Assembly: GCA_029213005.1 (NCBI GenBank)
Contig: JARGPI010000036.1
Span: forward strand, 1-59,708
From: Verrucomicrobiales bacterium
GTDB lineage: Bacteria; Verrucomicrobiota; Verrucomicrobiia; Verrucomicrobiales; DEV007
Direction: 5' to 3'
DNA length: 59,708 bases
The notes under the pieces were generated by a model. It was given only the letters and a program-made list of their open reading frames with translations, was not told the DNA's origin and did not search any database. Position 1 is the stretch's first letter; every line of letters begins with the position of its first letter. The position numbers were made by a program, and so were the translations under genes. Shown one piece after another: positions 41,654 through 50,868 of the stretch.

Positions 41654-42841
41654 ATGGCAGACGCAAGAGAAGATGCAATTCTGGCGCTCGAAAACGGAAC
41701 GGTTTTCGTCGGTAAAGGCTTTGGCGCTAGAACAATTAACACCGGGGAAGTGTGCTTTAACACTTCGATGACCGGCTATCAGGAAATTCTGACAGATCCT
41801 TCCTACCGGGGGCAGTTTGTCGCATTGACCTGTCCGCTGATCGGAAACTACGGAGTTAGCGAACTGGATGCAGAGAGTTCTCAGGTCCACGTCCGTGGAC
41901 TGGTGATCGAAGAGCTTTGCGAAATCCCGAGTAACTGGCGCAGTGAGCAATCGCTGAGCGACTACCTCGAAAAAAACGGTGTTCCCGGAATTGAAGGAAT
42001 CGACACCCGGGCGCTCACCAAAATTCTTAGAGTCAGCGGGGCGATGAGATGCTGTCTCTGCACCGATGGAAGCCTCACGGCTGACGAATGTGTGGCCAAA
42101 GCCCGCGAATCCGACCCGATGGAGGGATCCGATTTTGTGAAAGAAGTCACCACACCCGAAACTTACAAATGGGATCCGGACAGCACTTTGAGTCGCGAGT
42201 GGACCATCGTGAACCCGACCACCACCGAAGAGTTGGTTGAGCACGAAGGTTCGATGTACCGGGCGATGGACGCGCCCAAGTATCACATTGTAGCTTACGA
42301 TTTCGGGATGAAGAAAAACATCCTCCGTTGTCTCCGCCGCAATGGTTTCGAAGTAACCGTTGTGAACAGCAGGACGCCGGCATCGGAAGTGCTCGCAATG
42401 GATCCCGACGGGATATTTTTATCGAACGGCCCCGGCGATCCGGCCGCGCTGGGCTACATTCACGAAGAAATTCGACAGTTGATCGATAAAAAGCCGCTTT
42501 TCGGCATCTGTCTGGGACATCAGGTGTTGGCACACGCGTTTGGTGGTAAAACATTCAAACTCAAGTTCGGGCATCGTGGCGGCAACCACCCGGTGAAAGA
42601 TCTCCGGACCGGAAAAATATCAATCACTTCCCAGAACCACGGATTCGCCGTGGATTCCGCAGATCTTCCGGATTCGATCGAAGTGACCCATATCAATTTG
42701 AACGACGAAACCGTCGAGGGGATGAAGCACAAGGAATATCCAGTGTTCTCCGTTCAGTATCACCCTGAGGCCGCTCCGGGCCCTCACGATGCCGAATATT
42801 TTTTCAAAGAATTTGCTAATCTGATTGATCAAACCCGTTAA
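41654..42841 (+). CDS. carA: Carbamoyl-phosphate synthase small subunit
   Basis: The ATG at 41654 gives 395 residues; an upstream TTG at 41633 is less likely. The N-terminal domain has LENGTVFVGKGFGA, TGEVCFNTSMTGYQEILTDP, and GNYGVSELDAESSQVHVRG. The C-terminal amidotransferase has GICLGHQVLAHAFGG, RGGNHPV and SVQYHPEAAPGPHD. The enzyme releases ammonia from glutamine for carbamoyl phosphate used in arginine and pyrimidine synthesis. carB is not present. The FHA gene follows 26 bp on. Confidence 0.95.
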   Translation: MADAREDAILALENGTVFVGKGFGARTINTGEVCFNTSMTGYQEILTDPSYRGQFVALTCPLIGNYGVSELDAESSQVHVRGLVIEELCEIPSNWRSEQSLSDYLEKNGVPGIEGIDTRALTKILRVSGAMRCCLCTDGSLTADECVAKARESDPMEGSDFVKEVTTPETYKWDPDSTLSREWTIVNPTTTEELVEHEGSMYRAMDAPKYHIVAYDFGMKKNILRCLRRNGFEVTVVNSRTPASEVLAMDPDGIFLSNGPGDPAALGYIHEEIRQLIDKKPLFGICLGHQVLAHAFGGKTFKLKFGHRGGNHPVKDLRTGKISITSQNHGFAVDSADLPDSIEVTHINLNDETVEGMKHKEYPVFSVQYHPEAAPGPHDAEYFFKEFANLIDQTR

Positions 42842-42867
42842 AAAGAGGTAATCTCAAACAAACTGTC

Positions 42868-43422
42868 ATGGCTAAAATTACATTTTACATTCCTGATCAA
42901 GAAGCGGCAAAATACGATTTGAGCGAAGAGGAGCAAATCATTATCGGTCGCGCTGCAGACTGTGACATTATTCTCGATCACTCATCGGTATCAGGACATC
43001 ACGCCACGATACGTCGCATCGGAGCCGGTCTTCACATGCTGGTGGACAACGATTCGACAAATGGAGTTTATTTGGAGGGAGAGCAGGTTGCCGAAGCTCC
43101 TCTGGCTCACGGTGCCAGCATCACGATCGGCTCAGTGCCTGCTGAGTATGAGGGCGACGACGCCGAGCAGGCCGCGGCTCCGGAACATCACGGCGCTGCG
43201 GAAAGCGCCGGTGGTCTTTCGTCGGGTGGTGGCGGCTACGGTTCGCCCGTTGCGCCTATCGCAGAGACCTCTACCCGACCCGCTGGATTCAAAGACATGT
43301 CGCCGGTCGAGAAAGTGGTCAAAAAAGATTCGCTGGGCAAAATTGCAATGATCGTCAGCGCAGTCGCATTTGTTGCCGTAATTGCATTGGTTCTACTGAC
43401 GGTGATGATGAATGTTGCTTAA
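42868..43422 (+). CDS. FHA-domain protein with a C-terminal membrane helix
   Basis: The 184-residue product has an FHA domain at about 1-95 with IIIGRAADCDIILDHSSVSG, HATIRR, and DNDSTNGVYLEG, all canonical phosphothreonine-binding blocks. A Gly/Ala-rich linker and a single membrane helix near 158-180 (IAMIVSAVAFVAVIALVLL) close the protein. FHA domains read phosphothreonine signals from Ser/Thr kinases. It lies 26 bp after carA and 98 bp before purA. A tail anchor of this kind suggests a sensor on the inner membrane. Confidence 0.88.
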   Translation: MAKITFYIPDQEAAKYDLSEEEQIIIGRAADCDIILDHSSVSGHHATIRRIGAGLHMLVDNDSTNGVYLEGEQVAEAPLAHGASITIGSVPAEYEGDDAEQAAAPEHHGAAESAGGLSSGGGGYGSPVAPIAETSTRPAGFKDMSPVEKVVKKDSLGKIAMIVSAVAFVAVIALVLLTVMMNVA

Positions 43423-43460
43423 AGCAGCGAAAAACCGATTTATTTTTTGTTCGAACGCGG

Positions 43461-43489
43461 TACCGGTAGCCTCCGGTTTGCATACCGGT
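43461..43489. repeat. TACCGGT repeat pair, 22 bp apart, between the FHA gene and purA
   Basis: TACCGGT occurs at 43461-43467 and 43483-43489, 22 bp apart, and each is itself nearly palindromic. The spacing equals that of the TGTAC arrays but the core differs. It may be a degenerate relative, an operator, or coincidence. Confidence 0.3.
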
Positions 43490-43520
43490 TCGGTAAATTC
43501 AATTTTTGTAACGACGAATT

Positions 43521-44795
43521 ATGTCAAATACCATCGTGATTGGTGCCCAGTGGGGTGATGAAGGAAAAGGAAAAATCGTCGACTGGCTTACCGAGTCAGC
43601 CGATGTCGTGGTGAGGGCTCAGGGCGGTAATAACGCCGGTCATACCGTAATCAGTGAAGGCAAAGAGTATATTCTCCATTTGATTCCATCCGGAATTCTC
43701 TGGCCGGGAAAACTCTGTATCATTGGTAACGGAGTGGTGATGGATCCGATTGCTCTCCTCGGGGAAATCGATGGCCTGAAGGAAAAGGGGATCGACGTCA
43801 CCTCGGACGCGCTTAAAATTTCAAATCGCGCTCATCTCGTGATGCCCTATCACTGTGAGATGGACGGCTACCGTGAAGCGATGCGTGGCAGCGGTAAAAT
43901 CGGCACAACCAAGCGTGGTATCGGGCCGACATATGGTGATAAAATTGACCGCACCGGTTTCAGGCTGCACGATTTGGTGGGAGACCCCACCGTGTTCGCT
44001 GAGCGATACACAGAAAAGGTGAAGGCCTGTAACGATATTTTTGCGACAGCGGATATTGAGCCTATCGATGCGGAAGCGACTGGCAAGGCTCTTCTTGAAG
44101 CTGCCGAGCGTCTCGCGCCGTTTGTGGCCGATACGGTGGAGATTGTTCATGCGGAGATGAAGCAGGGTAAATCGCTGCTCTTTGAAGGTGCCCAGGGAAC
44201 TTATCTCGATGTTGATCAGGGAACCTATCCGTTCGTAACCTCGTCGAACACGATTTCTGCCGGGGCCTGTACCGGATCAGGCGTGCCCCCTCAGAAAATT
44301 GATAAAGTGGTAGGAGTGGCGAAGGCTTACACCACCCGGGTCGGTGCCGGGCCTTTCCCGACTGGAAACCAGGAATTGAGCGATCGCTTTCACGGAATGG
44401 GGCGTGAATTCGGGGCCACTACCGGTCGGAAACGCCGCTGCGGATGGCTCGATTTTGTGTTGCTCCGTTACTCCGCGATGGTTAATGGTGTGGATAGCTG
44501 GGCAATTACCAATATCGACGGTCTTGATGACCTCGCCGAAATTCCGGTCTGCACTCACTATGAAATTAACGGTGAGAAAGTGAATCTTCCGCCTGCAGCG
44601 ATCAGTGATTTTGAAGACGCCAAGCCGGTTCTGGAAACCATGCCCGGCTGGCAAACTGACACTACAGGATGCCGCAAATACGAAGATCTTCCGGCAAACG
44701 CGAGAGCCTACCTTGACCGTATCGAAAAAGAAACCGGTGCTCCAGTTGGTGCCGTCGGCGTAGGGCCGGATCGCAGTCAAACCATCCTTCGTTGA
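43521..44795 (+). CDS. purA: Adenylosuccinate synthetase
   Basis: The 424-residue product has all family blocks: IGAQWGDEGKGKIVDWL (phosphate loop), QGGNNAGHTV (catalytic His), GTTKRGIGPTYGDK, FEGAQGTYLDVDQGTYPFVT, and TTGRKRRCGWLD. It makes adenylosuccinate from IMP and aspartate with GTP, the first step to AMP. Length matches the family (about 425-430). It is in the same direction as carA and uppS but spacing suggests its own promoter near 43440-43520. Confidence 0.96.
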   Translation: MSNTIVIGAQWGDEGKGKIVDWLTESADVVVRAQGGNNAGHTVISEGKEYILHLIPSGILWPGKLCIIGNGVVMDPIALLGEIDGLKEKGIDVTSDALKISNRAHLVMPYHCEMDGYREAMRGSGKIGTTKRGIGPTYGDKIDRTGFRLHDLVGDPTVFAERYTEKVKACNDIFATADIEPIDAEATGKALLEAAERLAPFVADTVEIVHAEMKQGKSLLFEGAQGTYLDVDQGTYPFVTSSNTISAGACTGSGVPPQKIDKVVGVAKAYTTRVGAGPFPTGNQELSDRFHGMGREFGATTGRKRRCGWLDFVLLRYSAMVNGVDSWAITNIDGLDDLAEIPVCTHYEINGEKVNLPPAAISDFEDAKPVLETMPGWQTDTTGCRKYEDLPANARAYLDRIEKETGAPVGAVGVGPDRSQTILR

Positions 44796-44825
44796 TAGAG
44801 TAGCGGGATTTTTATTTTTCATTCC

Positions 44826-45548
44826 ATGCCCGGCGCTTTTGATCCTGAGTTAACGATTCCTGAACATATTGCCGTCATTATGGACGGCAACGGGCGCTGG
44901 GCTAAGAGTCGGGGAAAAGCCAGAAATGAAGGGCATCGTGAAGGTGCCAAATCGGTAGAGGCGATTCTCGAGGCCTGTGGCGACATCGGAGTGAAATATC
45001 TGACACTCTACGCCTTCAGTTCCGAGAACTGGAAGCGTCCCCGAAGCGAGGTTGATGGCCTAATGGGACTACTGACTCATTTTTTAAAGGCCAAGACCAG
45101 CTCGCTAATTCAAAACAACATCCGCTTGCGCGTCATCGGGGCCATTGAGATGCTTCCCGAGTCGAGTCGCAAGCAACTTCAAAAGACGATTGACGCCACT
45201 GCCGCCAATGACGGGCTAACTCTATACGTAGCGTTGAGTTACGGGTCACGGGAGGAGATAGTCCGGGCAGCCCGTACTTTGATGGACAAAAGTGCACGGG
45301 GCGAAATGAATTCCGGGGAGTTGACGGTTGAAAACTTTGGTCAGTTTCTCTATACCGCCGATTGTCCGGATCCCGATCTTTTAATCCGGACAAGTGGCGA
45401 GTTTCGAATCTCGAATTTCCTACTCTGGCAGATCAGCTACTCGGAAATCTATATTACCGATGTCTATTGGCCCGACTTCCGCCGTCCTCATTTGGAGGAG
45501 GCGATAGGGGATTACCAGAGACGGCATCGGCGATATGGCGGTCTGTAA
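44826..45548 (+). CDS. uppS: Isoprenyl (undecaprenyl diphosphate) synthase
   Basis: The 240-residue product has the cis-prenyltransferase motifs: HIAVIMDGNGRWAKSRGKAR with catalytic Asp20, YLTLYAFSSENWKRP, YVALSYGSREEIVRAA, and DLLIRTSGEFRISNFLLWQ. The enzyme condenses isopentenyl diphosphates to the C55 carrier lipid for peptidoglycan and surface glycans. It starts 30 bp after purA and may share its transcript. Confidence 0.95.
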   Translation: MPGAFDPELTIPEHIAVIMDGNGRWAKSRGKARNEGHREGAKSVEAILEACGDIGVKYLTLYAFSSENWKRPRSEVDGLMGLLTHFLKAKTSSLIQNNIRLRVIGAIEMLPESSRKQLQKTIDATAANDGLTLYVALSYGSREEIVRAARTLMDKSARGEMNSGELTVENFGQFLYTADCPDPDLLIRTSGEFRISNFLLWQISYSEIYITDVYWPDFRRPHLEEAIGDYQRRHRRYGGL

Positions 45549-45587
45549 ATTTTCCAGTGCGCCACTGGACCCCAAATATATAAAGAT

Positions 45588-46808
45588 ATGAAACCAAGCC
45601 TGTTTTTTCTACCTCTGAGTTTAGTGCTGCTGTCGATTACCTTTGTTGTAAGTGTGGCTGAGGAAAAACAGGCGAATTCGTTGAACCAGTTGGTTAATCG
45701 AGAAGTGACCCGTTATGCCGAGGGAGGTGAGTTTGTCGGAGCGGTAACTTTAGTTGCCCGGGATGGAAAGATTCAGGATCTTCAAGCTCATGGCGTAAGA
45801 AACCTTAAAACCTCAGAGCCAGTGACGACTGATTCGATCTTCAAGATTCACTCGTTCACAAAAGCGATCACCTGTACGGCCGCCTTGATGTTATACGAAC
45901 AGGGTGAATTTCAATTTGATGACCCGGTATCAAAGTGGTTACCGGAATTTGGAACGCTCACGGTTGAAAAGGAGGGTGGAGGAGAACCGGTTAAGGCAGA
46001 AGAGGAAATGCTCGTGAAGCACCTCTTTACCCATACTTCAGGTTTGTCCTATAAACACGCGGGTCTTTTTTCCGATGCGTCGAGTCTGGCTGATGTCGTT
46101 ACAGCGCTGGCAACCAAACCACTTTCTTTCGAGCCGGGGACCTCCTGGGAGTATGGGATGTCGATTGATGTGTTGGGGCGTTTGGTAGAGATCTGGTCGG
46201 AGCAGGACTTTGCGGCGTTTCTCGATAAAGAAATTCTAGAACCTCTTCAAATGGTTGATACCGCATTTTATGTGCCTCAGGAAAAAGAAGGGCGACGGGT
46301 CACGATCTATACTTCCGGGAAAGACAAGCCGACAGAATTTTCTGCGGCGCCGGAGAACAGTAAGGTGCCTCGGGCGGTTCCCGCGTTTTGTATGCCGGGT
46401 GGCGGTTTGTATTCGACAGCTACAGATTACTTTAAATTCCTGAGAATGATCCAGAATGGCGGGGAATGGGATGGGAAACGTTACCTGAAACCCGGGACTC
46501 GAGATTTGATGGTTACGAATCAGGTGCCGGAATCAATCGGTTGGATCAGATTTGGAAAACAGATCAGAGACGGTTTTGGCTACGGGTATGGGTTCAATAC
46601 GGTAGTAAAGAAAAGTGAGTGGGATCCTGCAGCGAAAGTTGATGAAGCCGGCTGGGGTGGTAAAGCATCCTGTCACTATTGGTTCGAGCCTGAGGCTGGG
46701 ACGATTGTCATTACGCTGGAACAAATTATTCCCTATCGCCAATCTTTGGAAAAAGTTCTCAAAGGGCCGGTTTATCGTGCTCTAGGCGACTCTGTCTCCG
46801 CGAAATAG
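45588..46808 (+). CDS. Secreted serine hydrolase (class C beta-lactamase / esterase family)
   Basis: The 406-residue protein has a signal peptide (about 1-24). Family motifs are the SxxK in KIHSFTKAITC (Ser89, Lys92), the Y-x-N position occupied by Tyr189-Gly-Met191, HTSGLSYKH, and GWGGKAS near the end in the third-motif position. The Asn of YxN is replaced by Met, seen in esterase-like members. No resistance role should be assumed. It is followed by a bidirectional terminator facing the tRNA gene. Confidence 0.88.
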   Translation: MKPSLFFLPLSLVLLSITFVVSVAEEKQANSLNQLVNREVTRYAEGGEFVGAVTLVARDGKIQDLQAHGVRNLKTSEPVTTDSIFKIHSFTKAITCTAALMLYEQGEFQFDDPVSKWLPEFGTLTVEKEGGGEPVKAEEEMLVKHLFTHTSGLSYKHAGLFSDASSLADVVTALATKPLSFEPGTSWEYGMSIDVLGRLVEIWSEQDFAAFLDKEILEPLQMVDTAFYVPQEKEGRRVTIYTSGKDKPTEFSAAPENSKVPRAVPAFCMPGGGLYSTATDYFKFLRMIQNGGEWDGKRYLKPGTRDLMVTNQVPESIGWIRFGKQIRDGFGYGYGFNTVVKKSEWDPAAKVDEAGWGGKASCHYWFEPEAGTIVITLEQIIPYRQSLEKVLKGPVYRALGDSVSAK

Positions 46809-46826
46809 TTCCTTCTGAATAGTTAC

Positions 46827-46867
46827 AAAAAAGCCCACTCCGAAATCAATCGAAGTGGGCTTTAAGA
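46827..46867. terminator. Bidirectional terminator between the serine hydrolase and initiator tRNA genes
   Basis: AAAGCCCACT at 46830-46839 pairs with AGTGGGCTTT at 46854-46863. Poly-A lies on one side and T-rich sequence on the other. It serves both the rightward hydrolase and the leftward tRNA. Confidence 0.85.
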
Positions 46868-46870
46868 AAA

Positions 46871-46944
<74 letters not shown>

Positions 46945-47044
46945 GTCTAAAATCACCCGGTTGCTAATGCTTCCGAGTGAGGAAGGTGAATGTATCCATG
47001 TAGCTTGATAAAGCAAGGGCAAAACTTAGTTAATCGAACAAATA

Positions 47045-47497
47045 TTAAGCTTCTTTCTGAGTCTTGAGCACCCAGCGAAGTTCGGAACCGAGCCGCTCGG
47101 CGCTGTAAGGTTTCGGGAGCATTCCGGCAAAGCCGTGCTCCAGTGCCGCTCCACGTGCCTGTTGCTCAAGGTAGCCGCTGCTCACAATCACTTTGGCATC
47201 CGGATGAATCTGTTTGATCGCGATGGTGGCTTCCAGTCCGGAAATACCACCGGGGAGAGCCAAATCCATGACTACTGCTGAAAAGGGCATTCCTTTTTCG
47301 TAGTATTCACGGTATTTTTCGACCGCTTCTTCGCCACTCCCTACCGTTTCGGCTTGATGGCCGAGTTTTTGAAGGATTGTGCTGGCTAAAATTTGCATGG
47401 TCGCCTCGTCGTCCACGACGAGAATTCGTGCAGGTTCAGTAGCTGGAACCTCTTCCGGAGGCTCAGCATCTGAGTAGGTTTTGCTTACAGTTATCAT
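47045..47497 (-). CDS. Response regulator receiver protein of the pilus ATPase operon
   Basis: The 150-residue product is a receiver domain with a 23-residue N-terminal tail. The phosphorylation site is D78 in AVVMDLALPGG, the acidic pocket D29/D30, the Ser near 106-107, and K129 in GMLPKPYS. No output domain follows. It lies 23 bp downstream of pilB on the same strand and could act on the pilus motor as PilG/PilH do, but no pil-chp kinase is present. Confidence 0.88.
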   Translation of the reverse strand: MITVSKTYSDAEPPEEVPATEPARILVVDDEATMQILASTILQKLGHQAETVGSGEEAVEKYREYYEKGMPFSAVVMDLALPGGISGLEATIAIKQIHPDAKVIVSSGYLEQQARGAALEHGFAGMLPKPYSAERLGSELRWVLKTQKEA

Positions 47498-47520
47498 GGA
47501 GCTTATATTCGTTAACTTAA

Positions 47521-49689
47521 TTAGAAAGCGGTGTAACTCACTTTTTTGATTTCATCCAGAGTGGTTAGACCCGCAAGTACTTGGGTAATTCCCTCTTGAT
47601 AGAGGGTCATAAATCCGGTTTTTAGAGCGACCTTACGGAGCTCGGTTTGTGGAGCTTGTCTTTCAATGAGATCTGCGAGTTCAGCGCTGACTTCACACAT
47701 TTCCATCAAAGCCAGTCGACCGCTGTAGCCGGTTTCCCGACACTCGGGGCACCCGGTTGCTTCATAGATTGGCGCAGCGTCAGGATTGATTTTAAAACCC
47801 TGACGATAAAAATGGTCTACGATTTCAGGTTTCAGCGTCACCGGTTTTTTGCAATAATTGCAGAGGCGGCGAACCAGACGCTGAGCCTGAGTCATCGCCA
47901 GAGAGTCGCCTACGAGGTGAGGTTCAACTCCCATGGAAAGAAGTCGGGATACCGCTCTGAGTGAATCGTTTGCGTGAAGGGTCGTTAAAACAAGGTGGCC
48001 GGTAAGTGCTGCGTTGATTGCTGAGGTCGCGGTTTCCTGGTCTCGACACTCACCAATAAGGATCACATCGGGGTCGGAACGAAGCAGGGCTCGCAGTCCG
48101 TTACTGAAGGTCAACTCGTGGGTTGGATCAGTCTGGGTTTGGTTAATCCCTTCAATTTCGTACTCGATGGGGTCCTCAATCGTGTGGATGTTGATTCCTT
48201 CTTCGTTCACTGAGTTAATCAGAGCGTAGAGGGTAGTTGTTTTACCGGAACCGGTAGGTCCTGTGATCAGGATGAGTCCCTGGTCACGGCCCATCACTTT
48301 TTTCACGATCGAGCTTTGCCGCTTCGACATATTCAGGGTCGAGAGTTCTTTCACTCCGTCCTGTTTGTCGAGGAAACGCATAATCACTTTTTGCATTTCG
48401 TTCCGGCAGGGAACGGCGGCAACCCGGACGTCGACCCGGCGGGTTCCCAGCTTCATGGCAAATCGACCATCGAGTGCCTCCTGGCGGCTCTGACTCATAT
48501 TCGAGTAGTTTTTGATCAGAGCGATGAACCGGGGCATCATATCCTCCGGAGCGGTGAAAATTGTGGTGAGTTTGCCGTCAATTCGCGCCCGGAAACGCAC
48601 TACGTTGTAATACTTCTCGAGGTGCAAATCCGACGCTCTCCCGACTACTGAAGAGTACAGAACCCAATGGATCAGTTCTTCGGGAGTGTGATTCACATTT
48701 TGCGGATTAATCTCAGCGACATCTTCCGGGACGATTTCGACCAGGTTGTCGGCTTCGGAGAGAGATAACTCTCCTTTCTCAATATCGATCCCCGCCGATT
48801 TCAGTTTGGTTGCGCAGCGGGCGATGGCCCCTTTAATTCCGCTGGGGTCCGCGAAAACCGGGACGAATTCGACCGGATCGTTGCCTTGCGAAAGCCACTC
48901 ATCTTCAAAAGCGTAAAAGTTGTCTTTGGAAGTAAGTAGATAAATCTTCTGACCGCCGTCGTAAACCGGATAGACGTTGTGTTTCTCTAGTAGAGGGGCG
49001 GTAAATTTCTCTTGGCGGGGAGCTTCTTCTCCATTGAAGCAGAGAAAGGAAGGGCCTTCGATCAGGTATTTGAGAGCGATCCCCAGACCCGGCTCCATTT
49101 TGTTGTAATCGGCCATTTCCATATAGCCGTTTTTCTCCACCCCTTCGGTGTAGAGCATGTTGAGTCTTTCCGCATGCTTTTCATCGTAGGGATAGTGTTC
49201 CAGCAACCATTGGAAAGCTTCTTCGTAGTTGTTCGATTCAAACCGGGGTGCTTCGAGTCCTTCAAGAGGATTGGACTGAGGCATTGGCGTGATGGAAAGC
49301 CTCTGAACCAGGTCTGTTCGAATCTTTTCGTACTGTTCCTCGGAGATGGCCACCCGAATCGCAAAACAAGTCGGCACTCCCCACATATCGTCTGATTTCG
49401 GGAAGTGGTGGGCAAAAACGACAAATGGTCCCACGTTGGATATCGGTAGCCACGGGGTGTCGGTTTGTGGAAATCGCCCGAGACGACGCAGCGCAGTTTC
49501 CGCACCGATTGAGCACGACTCCCTCGGCAGCGACACTGGTAGAATGCCGAATTGAACGGCGGTGCCTTCCAGAGACATGAGCCCCATACCGAGAGCCTCG
49601 GCAAATCCGGAGTCAGCCAGCGACTGCGAACTTCCCGAAAATTCATTTCCGGTAAGGGAATTTTTTGGTTCTTCTGCTACGGTGCTCAT
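47521..49689 (-). CDS. pilB: Type IV pilus assembly ATPase (PilB/GspE family) with a long N-terminal extension
   Basis: The 722-residue product has a region of about 330 residues at the N-terminus that I do not recognise. The ATPase N2 domain follows (about 335-442; ASDLHLEKYYNVVRFRARID). The core has Walker A GPTGSGKT at 477-484, Walker B DVILIGECRD at 541-550, the His box GHLVLTTLHAND, and a zinc-binding pair (C610/C613 and C647/C650, with CNYC and CPEC). The zinc motif marks extension ATPases. PilB powers pilus growth against PilC. Four prepilin genes precede it on the same strand. Confidence 0.93.
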   Translation of the reverse strand: MSTVAEEPKNSLTGNEFSGSSQSLADSGFAEALGMGLMSLEGTAVQFGILPVSLPRESCSIGAETALRRLGRFPQTDTPWLPISNVGPFVVFAHHFPKSDDMWGVPTCFAIRVAISEEQYEKIRTDLVQRLSITPMPQSNPLEGLEAPRFESNNYEEAFQWLLEHYPYDEKHAERLNMLYTEGVEKNGYMEMADYNKMEPGLGIALKYLIEGPSFLCFNGEEAPRQEKFTAPLLEKHNVYPVYDGGQKIYLLTSKDNFYAFEDEWLSQGNDPVEFVPVFADPSGIKGAIARCATKLKSAGIDIEKGELSLSEADNLVEIVPEDVAEINPQNVNHTPEELIHWVLYSSVVGRASDLHLEKYYNVVRFRARIDGKLTTIFTAPEDMMPRFIALIKNYSNMSQSRQEALDGRFAMKLGTRRVDVRVAAVPCRNEMQKVIMRFLDKQDGVKELSTLNMSKRQSSIVKKVMGRDQGLILITGPTGSGKTTTLYALINSVNEEGINIHTIEDPIEYEIEGINQTQTDPTHELTFSNGLRALLRSDPDVILIGECRDQETATSAINAALTGHLVLTTLHANDSLRAVSRLLSMGVEPHLVGDSLAMTQAQRLVRRLCNYCKKPVTLKPEIVDHFYRQGFKINPDAAPIYEATGCPECRETGYSGRLALMEMCEVSAELADLIERQAPQTELRKVALKTGFMTLYQEGITQVLAGLTTLDEIKKVSYTAF

Positions 49690-49739
49690 TTAGGTGGGAT
49701 GGTGAAAGATCGGTTGAGTCAAAATTAAAATTTCAGTTA

Positions 49740-49760
49740 GTCGGGGGATGCGGGCCCGAC
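49740..49760 (-). promoter_or_regulatory. Small hairpin between the fourth prepilin gene and pilB
   Basis: GTCGGG at 49740-49745 pairs with CCCGAC at 49755-49760. AT-rich sequence follows in the leftward direction without a clean U-run, so it may be an attenuator or partial terminator that lowers pilB expression relative to the pilins. Confidence 0.4.
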
Positions 49761-49777
49761 AGACTGGAGTGTATCGT

Positions 49778-50416
49778 TTAAAGGAAGGTGGTTGACGCAA
49801 TGAGGTATCGGTCCATTGCGTCTGGGTTTTGGATTTCGGGATCGTTGCCTGGGTGCGGTTGAGTATTCAGGTTGGGATTGGATAGGCCCAGAGAATCGTC
49901 AGTTTCTTCGACTTCCACTTCGAAAGTCGGACGCGGGAAAGGAGTGAAGTCATCGTCGTGAACTACAGGAATGCCGACATCGTTGGCATTGAAGTCCACT
50001 TTTAGACCGGCACCGGTTTCGCCCGGTTCAATCAGTCTCCAGTAACTCCCGGACCACACCGCACGATAGTCATCTGTATCATCAGATGTCGCCGGGCTCC
50101 AGTCCTGACGCATAAAAGGGCCGGCAACACCCAGTTCGATGCCCGGATCTTTCCACTGAAGCGTTTTCAGAATGTGGACCTCGTCCGTCGAATCGGTATT
50201 TCCACTCGAAAGTAGTTCGTACTGAGCATGCCCAAATTCTTTAGTGGCATTGTTAAGCGTTTCCACCAGATTTTGGGCGACTGTGATTCGGGAAGATTTG
50301 GTTACGTTCTGATAGGCCGAAATTGCAATCGCGGACATGATGCCGAGGACTGCCACGGTGATGATGACTTCGACGAGAGAGAATCCGCTGTTTTGTCTGT
50401 TTCGGGTATTCTTCAT
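49778..50416 (-). CDS. Type IV prepilin-like protein (fourth of the cluster)
   Basis: The 212-residue protein has a prepilin leader with cleavage context NSG before FSLVEVIITV and Glu5 present, then a hydrophobic helix (AVLGIMSAIAISAYQNV). The rest is acidic, with an aromatic middle and no recognised domain. It is the last of four prepilin genes (51865 to 49778) ahead of pilB. Minor-pilin status is likely from its size. Confidence 0.9.
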   Translation of the reverse strand: MKNTRNRQNSGFSLVEVIITVAVLGIMSAIAISAYQNVTKSSRITVAQNLVETLNNATKEFGHAQYELLSSGNTDSTDEVHILKTLQWKDPGIELGVAGPFMRQDWSPATSDDTDDYRAVWSGSYWRLIEPGETGAGLKVDFNANDVGIPVVHDDDFTPFPRPTFEVEVEETDDSLGLSNPNLNTQPHPGNDPEIQNPDAMDRYLIASTTFL

Positions 50417-50436
50417 TTTCAGGAATGGAATTCCGC

Positions 50437-50841
50437 CTAGTAACTGAATGCGGAACCGTCTTTGACTTTTAATTCTGATTTTACCAGATTGGTAAGGTCT
50501 GCAGGCGGAGTAATTACGTAGCCGGCAGGTTGAAACTCGGCCAGTGTCGTTGGAGCGAAGGAAAGGTAGGGGCGAATTAAGGTGTAACGCTCTTCGATTT
50601 CCTCAGTAGAGGTTCCTGTCGGCCAGGATGCCGCTGCGACATCACGACCGTTGGCCTGAATATAAGCGGCGACTCCCATGTTAATTCCTTCAGCCCGGGT
50701 AATGGCCAGTTGCCTTTCGGAATCTTCCTTGATCGCTACAATATTTGGTATCGCAAGGAAGGCAATGATTCCGATGATACCGACAGCAGCCAGGACTTCT
50801 ACGAGAGAGAATGCGGAGTTCTGATTTGCGTTTCTTTTCAT
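50437..50841 (-). CDS. Type IV prepilin-like protein with Ala at the cleavage site
   Basis: The 134-residue protein has a leader ending NQNSA before FSLVEVLAAV, so the residue before the cut is Ala where prepilin peptidases usually require Gly. Glu5 and the helix GIIGIIAFLAIPNIV are intact. The C-terminal region is short and has few cysteines. It is the third prepilin of the cluster, 27 bp from the second and 20 bp from the fourth. Confidence 0.88.
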   Translation of the reverse strand: MKRNANQNSAFSLVEVLAAVGIIGIIAFLAIPNIVAIKEDSERQLAITRAEGINMGVAAYIQANGRDVAAASWPTGTSTEEIEERYTLIRPYLSFAPTTLAEFQPAGYVITPPADLTNLVKSELKVKDGSAFSY

Positions 50842-50868
50842 GTTTCTTGAGGTGAAAGGGTGTTTGAC

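Noticed and set aside
45588..46808. Calling the serine hydrolase an antibiotic-resistance beta-lactamase
   Set aside because: The SxxK motif is shared by esterases and peptidases, the YxN Asn is replaced, and the context has no resistance genes.
49062..49646. 194-codon frame within pilB in another frame
   Set aside because: pilB is a continuous, motif-bearing reading frame; the alternative has erratic composition.
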